Source: Palsa-504 sp963787645
Lineage (GTDB): Bacteria > Actinomycetota > Actinomycetes > Streptosporangiales > Streptosporangiaceae
DNA: 64,000 nucleotides
Reading direction: 5' to 3'
Assembly: GCA_963787645.1 (NCBI GenBank)
Contig: CAWBDS010000012.1
Location: 124,001 to 188,000 of the forward strand
Position numbers and translations under genes: made by a program. Position 1 is the first letter of the stretch; each line of letters begins with the position of its first letter. The notes beneath the pieces were generated by a model. The model saw only the letters and a program-made list of their open reading frames with translations, was not told the origin of the DNA and did not search any database. Positions 1-9,099 of the stretch are shown here, one piece after another.

Positions 1-908
<908 letters not shown>

Positions 909-912
<4 letters not shown>

Positions 913-3380
913 CCGCACCCGGGAGCACCATCTGCTGCAGCGGGTGCGGCTACACCGCCGGCCTGGCCGATCCGTATCCGTTCCGCTGCCCTCGAGCCGG
1001 GACCGACGACGCCGATCACGTCCTGACCCGGACCCTCACCCCCGCCCCCGCCGGCCTCCCCGCCGACGCCGCCCCCGCCAGCCTCCCCGCCGGCCCCGAC
1101 CTAAACCCCTTCCTGCGCTACCGCACCCTCATGCACTCCTACCACGTGGCCAACGCGTATGGCCTGCTCGACGGCGCCTATCGCGACCTGGTCGCTTCGC
1201 TCGACGCCGCGGTCGCTGCCGTGGACGGCGGCGGCTTCCGCGCCACCCCGTTCGGCCGCAGCCGGGAACTGAGCGAGGCCCTGGGCTTCGCCACCGACGG
1301 CGGAGTGTGGGTCAAGGACGAGACCGGCAACGTGTCGGGCTCGCACAAGGGCCGCCACCTGATGGGCGTCCTCATCCATCTGGCCGTGATGGAGCGACTC
1401 GGCCTGCTCGACCCGGCCGAGCGCCGGGAGCTGGCCATCGCCAGCTGCGGCAACGCAGCCCTGGCCGCGGCGGTGGTGGCCCAGGCCGGCGGCTGGCCGC
1501 TGACCGTGTTCGTCCCCCCCGAGGCCGACCCGCTGATCCTCAAGCGACTGCAAGACCTCGCCGCCCACGTCGTCACCTGCCCGCGCGAACCCGGCGTGCC
1601 CGGTGATCCTGCCTATCACCGGCTGCGGCACGAACTGGACCACGGCGCGCTCCCGTTCACCACCCAGGGCCCGGAGAACGGCCTAGCCATCGAAGGCGGC
1701 CTGACCCTCGGCTATGAGCTCGCCACCGACCTGACCGGCGCCCCGCCCCTGCACCATCTCGTCATTCAAGTTGGCGGGGGAGCGCTGGCCAGCTCCGTCA
1801 TCCAGGCCCTGCGCGAGGCCGCCGACCTCGGCGCCCTGTCCCGCATGCCCGCCATACACACCGTGCAGACCACCGGCGCCCACCCCCTGGAACAGGCCTA
1901 CACCCGCGTCCGCGCCCTGCTCCCCAGCGACCCCACTCCCACTCCCACTCCCACTCCCACTCCCACTCCCACTCCCACTCCCACCCGCACCCCCGCCGCC
2001 ATTCGCAAGGTTATGGTCGACGCTGCTCGACACCGGTCCGCGATCATGCAGCCCTGGCCCGAAGCACCCAAGAGCGTGGCCAGCGGCATCCTCGACGATG
2101 AGACCTACGACTGGCGCGCCGTGGTCGAGGGCATGCTGGCCAGCGGCGGCCAGCCGCTGGTGGTGGCCGAGGACACGCTGGTCAAGGCCAACCGGCTGGC
2201 CGTGTTCCGGACCGGGATCGCGGTCGACGAGACCGGCTCGTCCGGTCTGGCCGGGCTGCTCGAGATGCGGCACTCGGGTTCGATCGGCGACCACGAGCGC
2301 GTCGCCGTCCTGTTCACCGGACACCGCCGGGAATTACCGTCAGCACCAGGAGGGAACACCATGACCAAGCGCACCTACGGCGGCCCGCTGATCGACGTGG
2401 CGGGCGCGGTGGATCTGCACTGCCACCCGTACCCCGACCTGTTCCCCCGCCTGGCCGACGACTTCGACATCGTGCGGGCAGCGCGCGACGCGGGCATGAA
2501 GGCCATCATGCTCAAGTGCCATCACGAGAACACCGTGTCGCGCGCCTACCTGGTCCAGCGGGTCATCCCCGGCATCCGCGTGTTCGGCGGGGTGGTGCTG
2601 AACTACTACGTGGGCGGGATCAACGCCGCCGCCGTGGAGGCCTCGCTCAAGCTCGGCGGCAAGGAGGTGTGGATGCCCACGGTGGACGCGGGCTACCACG
2701 CCGAGGTCCACGGGGGCACCGGCGGCTACGACTCGCAGGCCGGCGGCCGCAGCCAGGCCGAGGGGATCTGGATCGCCGATAAGGAAGGCAAGCTCCGGCC
2801 CGAGGTCAAGGAGGTGCTCGAGCTGGTCGCCCAGTACGGCGCGATCCTGGCTACCTCGCACCTGGCTCCGCGGGAGATCGTCGCGCTGGTCCGCGAGGCC
2901 CGCTCGGTGGGCGTGGAGAAGATCGTCATCACCCACCCCTACTTCCGGGTGCCCAACCTCGACCTGGACACCCTGGAGGAGGTGGCCCGCATGGGGGCGA
3001 TGCCCGAGTTCGGCTACTGCACGGTCTCGCCGGCCTGGCAGTACGCCGCGCCGGAGAAGATCGTGCAGAGCGTCGACCGGATCGGGGCGTCGCGCTGCCT
3101 GCTCGTCTCCGACACCGGGCAACGGCACAACCCGCTGCCGTCCGAGGCGCTGCGCATCTTCGCGCAGACGATCTTCGAGAAGGGGGTGCCGATGGAGAAG
3201 GTGACCCGGATGATCACCGACAACCCCCTGCAGCTGCTCGACGTGGACGCCGACTATCAGCCGAGCGCCGCCGACCTGGCCTGGGCCCGCAGCCTGGTCG
3301 AGGACCCGTGCGCGGCCCAGCCGGCCCCGGCCCCGGTCGGGTCCGCTGCGCCCGCGCCGTCTGCTGATGGTCCAGACTGA
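909..3380 (+). CDS. Threonine synthase-like PLP enzyme, in frame with a downstream DUF6282 region
   Basis: GTG 909 overlaps the upstream stop and is followed at once by a zinc-knuckle-like segment (CCSGCG, then CP) as seen at the start of some threonine synthase relatives. The PLP lysine should be Lys147 in the motif GSHKGRH. The next motif, ASCGNAALAAA, fits the family's SSGN substrate/phosphate loop, and the domain ends near VAVLFTG (about 2318). A (Thr-Pro)n tract of about 10 repeats interrupts the domain near residue 350. No stop separates this domain from the DUF6282 sequence beginning at ATG 2361, although that ATG has its own ribosome site. Either this is a true fusion (about 823 aa) or one base is missing between 2320 and 2360; in another frame a TGA at 2362 would give the usual ATGA overlap. 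Confidence 0.6.
1935..1982. repeat. Hexanucleotide microsatellite ACTCCC, 8 perfect copies, in frame
   Basis: Eight uninterrupted ACTCCC units with degenerate copies at both edges encode a Thr-Pro run inside the threonine synthase-like domain. Because six is a multiple of three, gain or loss of units keeps the frame but changes the linker length. Confidence 0.9.
2361..3380 (+). CDS. DUF6282 family protein (amidohydrolase/PHP-like metal hydrolase)
   Basis: ATG 2361 follows AGGAGG (2350-2355) at good spacing, so a separate protein of 339 aa is likely even though the frame is open upstream. The N-terminus has DLHCHPYPD (His20 and His22, a metal-ligand HxH as in amidohydrolase/PHP folds). Further possible ligands lie in KCHHENT, ATSHLAP and ITHPYF, and an Asp in SDTGQRHNP. 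The spacing fits a TIM-barrel hydrolase. I recognise the family as DUF6282; its substrate is not established. Its place between two PLP enzymes and a PucR regulator suggests it processes a nitrogen compound or the product of the PLP enzymes (inference). Its end overlaps the regulator by 14 bases. Confidence 0.7.
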   Translation: MTKRTYGGPLIDVAGAVDLHCHPYPDLFPRLADDFDIVRAARDAGMKAIMLKCHHENTVSRAYLVQRVIPGIRVFGGVVLNYYVGGINAAAVEASLKLGGKEVWMPTVDAGYHAEVHGGTGGYDSQAGGRSQAEGIWIADKEGKLRPEVKEVLELVAQYGAILATSHLAPREIVALVREARSVGVEKIVITHPYFRVPNLDLDTLEEVARMGAMPEFGYCTVSPAWQYAAPEKIVQSVDRIGASRCLLVSDTGQRHNPLPSEALRIFAQTIFEKGVPMEKVTRMITDNPLQLLDVDADYQPSAADLAWARSLVEDPCAAQPAPAPVGSAAPAPSADGPD

Positions 3381-5076
3381 GATCATGCCGGGGGATAACG
3401 GGCCGGCCAGCGCCGTCGCGCGGCCCGGACGCAGGCGGCGCGGCGGCCAGGTCCCGGTCGACGGGCTGACCGTCCGCGAGATGCTGAGCCAAGACGCCAT
3501 GCGCGGGACCCGGATCATCGCCGGCGCCGACGGCCTGGACCGTGTTGTTCGCCGGCTCAACGTCATGACCGTGCCGAACATCGTCCGCTGGACCAAACAA
3601 GATGAGTTCCTGCTCACCACCGGGTACCCGCTGCCCCGCGAGCCGGGGGAGTTCGGCCGGCTGATCGAGCAGCTGGCCGCCAACGGGCTGGCCGGCCTGG
3701 GCGTCAAGCTGGACGAGTACCTGGCCGAAGTCCCGGCCGACGCGGTGCAGCTGGCCGACCGGGCCGCGTTCCCCATCGTGGTCATCCCGCCCACCTCGCC
3801 GCTGGATGACGTGCTGAGCCAGACGTTCGAGACGATCGTCAACCGGCAGGCGGCGGCGCTGGCCCGCCGCCAGCAGATCCACGACGCGTTCCTGCGCGTC
3901 GCGCTGACCGGCGGTGGCCTGGCCCGGCTGTCCGGCGAGCTGGCCGAGATCCTGCCCGGCGCCGACGTGATGATCTGCGACCAGGCCGGCTACCCGCTGG
4001 CCGCCACCACCCGGTCCCCGGCCCCGGTACCCGACGTCCTCGACCGCAGCGGCCGGGTCCCGGATGACTGGCTGGTCACGGGCGTGCACAAGGACGCCGA
4101 GACCGGCACGCCCTGGGCGGCGGCGGTCATCCGGGCCGGCGATATGCGGCACGGCTGGGTGCTCGCCGTCGGCGGCGCGCAGGGCCTGTCCGCTGCCGCC
4201 GGGGTGGCGGTCGAGCAGGCCGCGCTGGTGGCCGCGCTGGAGATCACCCGGGACCTGGCCGTGCTCGCGGTCGAGCAGCAGTTCGCCTCGAACGCGCTGC
4301 ACGACCTGGTCACCGGCACCGCGGCCAACCTGGAGCAGGCGCTGGAGCGCGCGGTCAGGTTCGGCTGGGACCTGCAGCGGCCGCTGACCGTCCTGGTGGC
4401 CAGGCAGTGCGGCACGGAGCGCGGCGACGACGCGCATCCCCAGGAAGCCGCGGCCTTGCGCGCGATCGAGCTGTGGACCCGGGCCATCCGTGACCGCGAC
4501 CCGCAGGCGGCCGTGGCCGGCTTCGCCACCGAGCTGGTCGCCGTGGTGGGCACGGCCGGCGCCGCCGCCCTGGCCCGCAAGATCCACGCCGACATGACCG
4601 CCTCGACCGGACGCGCCTACTCGGTGGGCGTCAGCCAGGTCGGCACCGGGCCGCTGGACATCCCGCGGCGGTACGAAGAGGCCCGGGTGGCGCTGCAGGT
4701 CGGCCAGCGGCTGAACGGCAGCGGCGCGGTCACCAACTTCGCCGGCCTGGGCCTGTACCGGCTGATCAGCAACGTCAGCCAGGCCGAGCTACGGGCCTTC
4801 GTGCACGACACGCTCGGCCCGGTGCTCGACTTGCCCGAGCCGACCCGCTCGGATCTGCTCAAGTCGCTGGCCGTGTTGTCCGCCACTCGGTTCAACGTCG
4901 CCGAATCGGCCCGCATCCTGCACTACCACTACAACACCATGCGCTACCGGGTGACCAAGCTAGAGCGCATGCTGGGCGCCTTCGCCGACGACGCGGCCGC
5001 CACCCTGCGCATCGGCGTCGCCCTAGAGGTCCTGCGCATGTACGAGATCTCCGGCGACACCCTCCAGTCCCTCTAA
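3367..5076 (+). CDS. PucR family transcriptional regulator
   Basis: 569 aa. Residues about 28-150 match the PucR N-terminal domain (TVREML, then LNVMTVPNIVRW and the FLLTTGYPL strand). A long GAF/CdaR-like middle follows, and the C-terminal HTH_30 lies at about 500-545 (SATRFNVAESARIL followed by NTMRYRVTKLERMLG). Such regulators control purine or other nitrogen-compound catabolism and are usually local activators. It overlaps the DUF6282 gene by 14 bases, so it is the last gene of the PLP-PLP-DUF6282 operon and probably responds to that pathway's substrate. An alternative start is the ATG at 3385, but GTRIIAG and the PucR domain lie well inside either way. Confidence 0.88.
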   Translation: MVQTEIMPGDNGPASAVARPGRRRRGGQVPVDGLTVREMLSQDAMRGTRIIAGADGLDRVVRRLNVMTVPNIVRWTKQDEFLLTTGYPLPREPGEFGRLIEQLAANGLAGLGVKLDEYLAEVPADAVQLADRAAFPIVVIPPTSPLDDVLSQTFETIVNRQAAALARRQQIHDAFLRVALTGGGLARLSGELAEILPGADVMICDQAGYPLAATTRSPAPVPDVLDRSGRVPDDWLVTGVHKDAETGTPWAAAVIRAGDMRHGWVLAVGGAQGLSAAAGVAVEQAALVAALEITRDLAVLAVEQQFASNALHDLVTGTAANLEQALERAVRFGWDLQRPLTVLVARQCGTERGDDAHPQEAAALRAIELWTRAIRDRDPQAAVAGFATELVAVVGTAGAAALARKIHADMTASTGRAYSVGVSQVGTGPLDIPRRYEEARVALQVGQRLNGSGAVTNFAGLGLYRLISNVSQAELRAFVHDTLGPVLDLPEPTRSDLLKSLAVLSATRFNVAESARILHYHYNTMRYRVTKLERMLGAFADDAAATLRIGVALEVLRMYEISGDTLQSL

Positions 5077-5133
5077 ACGGTCCGCCCCGTCCCTCTGAAC
5101 GGCCCGCGGACCCGTGTCCCGGTAGGTCCTAAT

Positions 5134-5196
5134 GTGGTGGATCCGGGATTTCACCACACTAGGGCGTGGTGGATCCCGGGGTTCACCACCCTAGGG
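5134..5196. repeat. Two-copy 31/32-bp GGATCC-containing repeat at a convergent junction
   Basis: Two adjacent copies of a unit beginning GTGGTGGATCC, containing an internal CACCAC inverted arm, and ending CTAGGG. It fills the gap between the PucR stop (5076) and the ATPase gene and ends on the base before that gene's stop codon (5197-5199). A related element in reverse orientation is at 30352-30412. Confidence 0.8.
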
Positions 5197-5814
5197 TTAT
5201 ACGTCGAGGCCGGATTCCACCAGGTGGACCGGGGCGTCGGGGCCCGGACGACGGGCGGCCAGGTGCTTGAGGGAGAACAGCGCCCACACGACCTTGCCGG
5301 TGTGGCTGGGCGGAGTGCAGCCCCACGCGTCGGCCAGCGCACCGATCACCTGCAGCCCGCGGCCGCCCTCGCAGAGGATGCCGGGCTTCCTGGGCGTCGG
5401 GATCTTCGGGCTGGGATCGGCGACCGCGCAGATGACCGAACGCCCGGGCTGCAGCAGCCCTAGCCGGACCGAGCCCGGCCGCGGCGCCTGGCCGACGTCG
5501 GGCAGTGCGTGGCGCAGCGCGTTGGTCAGCAGCTCCGACACCACCACCGCCATGTCGTCGCCGCGTTCCGCCGCGCCCCACCGGTTCATGACGGTGAGCG
5601 CGAAATCCCGGCCCATGCCCACCGACCGGGCGTCCGGATTCGGCGTGCGCGTCGCGAGCCGGGGGACACGCGTCCAGCCCGGGCCGCCGGGTCGCGCCGC
5701 GAGCGGCCAGTTCCCGCTGACGATGGCGGCCATCCGCAGGGCAGGAGCCAGCCACTGACAGCTGGTGCCGAGGTCGCGGGCCGCGCTCGGCGCGAGGCCT
5801 GCGAGCTCTGTCAT
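5197..5814 (-). CDS. ATP-binding protein, anti-sigma-factor kinase-like (HATPase_c_2)
   Basis: 205 aa with the GHKL ATPase motifs of RsbW/SpoIIAB-like proteins: N-box ELLTNALRHA at about residues 90-100, G1-like VADPSP, and the G2 lid GGRGLQVIGALADAWG near 155-170. There is no dimerisation/phosphoacceptor domain, so it is not a complete histidine kinase. In actinomycetes such stand-alone ATPases occur beside DUF397 and XRE-DUF5753 genes, exactly as here (divergent, at 6068 and 6433). The set is linked to developmental and antibiotic regulation in Streptomyces (family knowledge). The target is unknown. Confidence 0.82.
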   Translation of the reverse strand: MTELAGLAPSAARDLGTSCQWLAPALRMAAIVSGNWPLAARPGGPGWTRVPRLATRTPNPDARSVGMGRDFALTVMNRWGAAERGDDMAVVVSELLTNALRHALPDVGQAPRPGSVRLGLLQPGRSVICAVADPSPKIPTPRKPGILCEGGRGLQVIGALADAWGCTPPSHTGKVVWALFSLKHLAARRPGPDAPVHLVESGLDV

Positions 5815-6067
5815 GGCCGTCCCATCGGGGCGTTGCGGCGGTCAGGGAAACATGCGCGGTAGCCGCATTTTCCCCCATGCACCATGCGACGGCAACGGTC
5901 TCATGCACAAAAGTTTTGCAAACGCCGATGCACGAATGTCCTGCATGAGCTTTTGCACAGGCCGATGCTCTGTGCATCGTACATGTTAGAATGCAATTGC
6001 AACTTGAGTCGCCCCGTGCCCGCGCACCGCCCGCGGGGTACGTTCCTTCCCCCGCTACGGAGGAACC
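5815..6067. promoter_or_regulatory. Divergent control region with TGCA-rich inverted repeats
   Basis: 253 bases without a gene between the divergent ATPase and DUF397 genes, clearly less GC-rich than the neighbourhood. It holds repeated TTTTGCA and ATGCA motifs, including a long-gap inverted pair GATGCAC (5927-5933) and GTGCATC (5972-5978), and AATGCAATTGCAAC near 5991. These are plausible binding sites for the XRE regulator encoded downstream (inference). The DUF397 ribosome site (ACGGAGGAACC) lies directly before ATG 6068. Confidence 0.5.
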
Positions 6068-6316
6068 ATGCAGTTTCCGAACGGCATCCCGGCTGGCCAG
6101 CTGACCGCGGCGAGGTGGCGCAAGAGCAGCGCCAGCAACCCCAACGGAAGCTGCGTCGAGGTCGCCAAGCTGCCCGACGGCGAAGTCGCCGTCCGCAACT
6201 CCCGTGACCCGTACGGGCCTGCCCTGGTCTACACCCCGGCCGAGATCACGGCGTTCCTGGCCGGCGTAAAGAGCGGCGAGTTCGACGACCTGTGCCCGGG
6301 CGGCCCGCTCGGCTGA
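6068..6316 (+). CDS. DUF397 domain-containing protein
   Basis: 82 aa, the normal length for the family. It has the characteristic core: ARWRKSSASNPNGSCVEVA, then VAVRNSRDP, then the hydrophobic FTP-like end (here YTPAEITAFLAGVKSGEFD). A strong ribosome site GGAGGAACC precedes the ATG. DUF397 proteins are small partners of XRE-DUF5753 regulators in actinomycetes and in some studied pairs (for example the Scr1 type) behave like a toxin-antitoxin or activator-partner pair. Here the XRE gene follows in the same direction. Confidence 0.9.
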   Translation: MQFPNGIPAGQLTAARWRKSSASNPNGSCVEVAKLPDGEVAVRNSRDPYGPALVYTPAEITAFLAGVKSGEFDDLCPGGPLG

Positions 6317-6432
6317 CCCGCGAGCCGGGCCGCGCGGTCTAGCCGCGCGATGTAGAGGCCGCTCGGTCTAGAGTGGGTGTCCTGGGCGGGTCGGCAAACC
6401 GGGTGCCGGCTGCATCGGGCCCGGGAGTGGGG

Positions 6433-7332
6433 ATGGGCATGACTGGGCTGGGCGGCGCGCCGCCGGCCGGAGGTGACGGCGAGTCTCGCGGGCCGACCGT
6501 GCTGCGCATGATCCTCGGCAGCGAACTGCGGCGCTACCGGGAGGCCGCTGGGGTGACGCCTGAGCAGGCCGCCTACGAGATCCGGGCGTCCCGCTCCAAG
6601 ATCAGCCGGATGGAACACGGCCGGGTCGGGTTCAAGGTCCGGGACGTGGATGACCTGCTCACCCTGTACGGCGTCGACGATCAGCAGATCCACGCCCGGC
6701 TGCTGGCCTTCGCCGAGGGGGCCAGCACCCCCGGCTGGTGGTCCAAGTACGACGACATCCTGCCCGACTGGTTCGAGGCGTACCTGGGCCTGGAGGGGGC
6801 GGCGTCGGTCATCCGGACCTTCGAGCTGCAGTTCGTCTACGGCCTGTTCCAGACCGAGGCTTACGCCCGGGCGGTCACCGCGCTCGGCAACAAGACCGCG
6901 TCGGCGGAGGAGATCGACCGCCGGGTCAGCGTGCGGCTCAAGCGCCAGGCCGTGCTGACCAGCGCCGAGCCGCCGCAAGTGTGGTCGGTCATGGACGAGG
7001 CCGTGCTGCGGCGCCCGGTCGGCGGCCGCCGGGTGATGCGCGCCCAGCTGACCCATCTCATCGACGTGGCCACCATGCCCGGGATCACCATCCAGGTGGT
7101 CCCGTTCGACCGCGGGGGGCACGCCGCCGCGGGCGGGTCGTTCACCATCTTGCGCTTCGCCGAACCGGAAGTGCCCGACATCGTGTACATCGAGCAGCTG
7201 ACCAGCGCCCTGTACCTGGACAGCCGCGAGGACCTGGACCAGTACCTGGAGGTCATGAACGACCTGAGCACCGAGGCCCTCACCCCGGCCCGCAGCCAGG
7301 CCCTGCTCGCCGAGATCATCAAGGAGATCTAA
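6433..7332 (+). CDS. XRE-type helix-turn-helix regulator with DUF5753 (Scr1-like)
   Basis: About 299 aa from ATG 6433, chosen because GGGAG lies just upstream; ATG 6439 and an upstream GTG 6373 are alternatives. The N-terminal HTH covers LGSELRRYREAAGVTPEQAA to ISRMEHGRVG (about residues 25-75). The DUF5753 region follows, with WWSKYDDILPDWFEAYLGLE and the family-typical YGLFQTEAYARAV. It forms the classic trio with DUF397 and the divergent ATPase. It probably binds the shared 5815-6067 region. Confidence 0.87.
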   Translation: MGMTGLGGAPPAGGDGESRGPTVLRMILGSELRRYREAAGVTPEQAAYEIRASRSKISRMEHGRVGFKVRDVDDLLTLYGVDDQQIHARLLAFAEGASTPGWWSKYDDILPDWFEAYLGLEGAASVIRTFELQFVYGLFQTEAYARAVTALGNKTASAEEIDRRVSVRLKRQAVLTSAEPPQVWSVMDEAVLRRPVGGRRVMRAQLTHLIDVATMPGITIQVVPFDRGGHAAAGGSFTILRFAEPEVPDIVYIEQLTSALYLDSREDLDQYLEVMNDLSTEALTPARSQALLAEIIKEI

Positions 7333-7379
7333 CCGCCAGCGGCCGCAAGCCCTAAGCGCGCACCGCAGAAAGGACCACC

Positions 7380-8500
7380 ATGGCCCGCAGGACCATCCCC
7401 CCGTTCCGCGCCGATCACGTGGGCAGCCTGCTGCGCCCCCAGCGGCTGCTGCAGGCCCGCGACGATTTCGCCGCCGGGCGGATCACCGCGGCCGATCTGA
7501 AAGCGGTCGAGGACGAGGAGATCCCAGGGGCCATCCAGATGCAGGAAGAGGTCGGCCTGCAATCGGCTACCGACGGCGAGTTTCGCCGGGCGAGCTGGCA
7601 CATGGACTTCATCTACGCGCTGGGCGGCGTGTCCAAGGCTCCCGGTCACCTGGCCGTGAAGTTCCGGAACGCGGACGGGGAGATCGAATTCACCCCGGCC
7701 TCGATCCGGGTCGACGGGCCGCTGCGCATCGTGGACACGATCTTCGCCGACGCCTTCGTCTTCCTGCGGGATCATGTCCGGACCGCCGTGCCCAAGCTCA
7801 CCATCCCGTCGCCGAACATGGTCCACTACCGCGGCGGCCCGGCCTCGGTCGACTCCGCGGTCTATCCCGACATGGAAGCGTTCTGGGCGGACCTGGCCGG
7901 GGCCTACGCCGATGAGGTGCAGCGGCTGGCCGCGCTTGGCTGTAGGTACTTGCAGTTTGATGACACGAGCCTGGCCTACCTGAATGATCCGGCGCAGCGG
8001 GCCGAGATCAGCGAGCGCGGGGAGGACGCCGAGCATCTGCATCTGCGCTACATCAAGCAGATCAACAACGCGGTCAAGGACCGCAGGCCGAGATGGCGGT
8101 GACGACCCATATGTGCCGGGGGAACTTCCGGTCCAGCTGGGTGGCCTCGGGCGGGTATGACTTCGTGGCCGAGGCGCTGTTTTCTGAGCTGGATGTGGAC
8201 GGGTTTTTCCTGGAGTACGACGATGAGCGGTCGGGGGGCTTTGAGCCGCTGCGGTTCGTGCCGAAGGGCAAGATGGTGGTGCTCGGGCTGGTGACGACCA
8301 AGCGGCCGCAGCTGGAGTCCAAGGATGAGCTCAAGCGCCGGATCGAGCAGGCGGCCAAGTACGTGCCGCTGGACCAGATCTGCCTGTCCGGCCAGTGCGG
8401 CTTCTCCTCGACCTCCGAAGGCAACACGCTGACCTACGACCAGCAGGTGGCCAAGCTCCGCCTCATCGTCGAGGTCGCCGCCGACATCTGGGGCGACTAG
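7380..8500 (+). pseudogene. Short MetE-like (cobalamin-independent methionine synthase II) protein, frameshifted
   Basis: Two overlapping frames together give one protein of about 373 aa. The first half (7380-8102) begins after AAAGGACCACC and has ADHVGSLLRP, TDGEFRRASW and LQFDDTSLAYL. The second half (frame of 8093-8500) carries all the zinc-site motifs of MetE C-terminal domains: THMCRGN (His, Cys), FLEYDDERSG (Glu) and SGQCGFSS (Cys). The frames join near 8083-8092; one extra C in the GGCCGAG run would restore a continuous protein. Neither half could work alone. Homologues transfer a methyl group to homocysteine or a related thiol. Whether this is true decay or a base-calling error cannot be settled here. 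Confidence 0.8.
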
Positions 8501-8522
8501 ACACAACCAACGCCATCGCATC

Positions 8523-8543
8523 TCGTCTAAATGGGTAAGACGA
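8523..8543. promoter_or_regulatory. Small inverted repeat before the lipoprotein gene
   Basis: TCGTCT and AGACGA flank a 9-base loop between the MetE-like gene and the lipoprotein ribosome site. It could be an operator or a weak hairpin; there is no T-run to make it a convincing terminator. Confidence 0.3.
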
Positions 8544-8564
8544 TTGTTGCGAAGGAGCGAAACC

Positions 8565-9053
8565 ATGAAGCGTGCTGCTGTCTTGTTGGCCATCTTGCTC
8601 AGTGTGGTCGCCACCGGTTGTGCCGCGGCCCCCACCCGCGCCGCTGACACGGCTTTTACCCAGCGCAGCGGGCCGATCATCAGTGTGCAGACGGTCGTGG
8701 TCAACTGCTCGTTCAAGGACCAGACCCGGCCCTCGAACTTCATTTTGACCTGCGCCGACGCGGGGGACGTGCTGGCCCACCTGCACTGGGTGAACTGGGG
8801 CACCACCGCGGCGTTTGCCACCGGCGTTGAGCAGATCAACGACTGCACGCCCGACTGCGCGGGGGGCAAGTTCATCAACTACCCGGTGCTGGTGAACCTG
8901 TGGCGTCCGGAGCCGATCAAGGGCCACCCCGGCACCTTCGCCTTCACCCGCGTCACCCGCGTCTACACCGCGAACCGCCCGCCGCTGTATTACTGCGACG
9001 GCACCAAGAACACCTGCTACCCGCAGACCGCCACCTTCGACCTGTTGAGCTAG
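8565..9053 (+). CDS. Secreted lipoprotein of unknown function
   Basis: 162 aa from ATG 8565, preceded by GAAGGAG. The N-terminus is a lipoprotein signal: KR, a hydrophobic run, and the lipobox VATGC, predicting lipidation at Cys20 and anchoring outside the membrane. The mature part has several cysteines (NCSF, LTCADA, NDCTPDC, YYCDG, NTCYP) that could form disulfides, and no domain I recognise. It sits inside the one-carbon island, so a role as a binding protein for an exported or imported metabolite is possible but unproven. Confidence 0.75.
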   Translation: MKRAAVLLAILLSVVATGCAAAPTRAADTAFTQRSGPIISVQTVVVNCSFKDQTRPSNFILTCADAGDVLAHLHWVNWGTTAAFATGVEQINDCTPDCAGGKFINYPVLVNLWRPEPIKGHPGTFAFTRVTRVYTANRPPLYYCDGTKNTCYPQTATFDLLS

Positions 9054-9074
9054 CCCGCCCGTGCGCGCGGCCTG

Positions 9075-9099
9075 CCCATGGGTATAAATGTCCCATGGG
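9075..9099. promoter_or_regulatory. Paired CCCATGGG palindromes around TATAAAT
   Basis: Two identical 8-bp palindromes (9075-9082 and 9092-9099) are separated by 9 bases containing TATAAAT, a good -10-like hexamer. The arrangement suggests an operator over a promoter for the MTHFR gene. If so, translation would start after it, at TTG 9127. Confidence 0.45.

Noticed and set aside
2340..3842. 500-codon minus-strand frame opposite DUF6282 and PucR
   Set aside because: Antisense GC effect; composition is low-complexity and the + strand genes have recognisable domains.
5183..5977. Alternative longer minus-strand frame over the ATPase gene
   Set aside because: Its protein is arginine-rich without GHKL motifs; the motifs are in the 5197-5814 frame.
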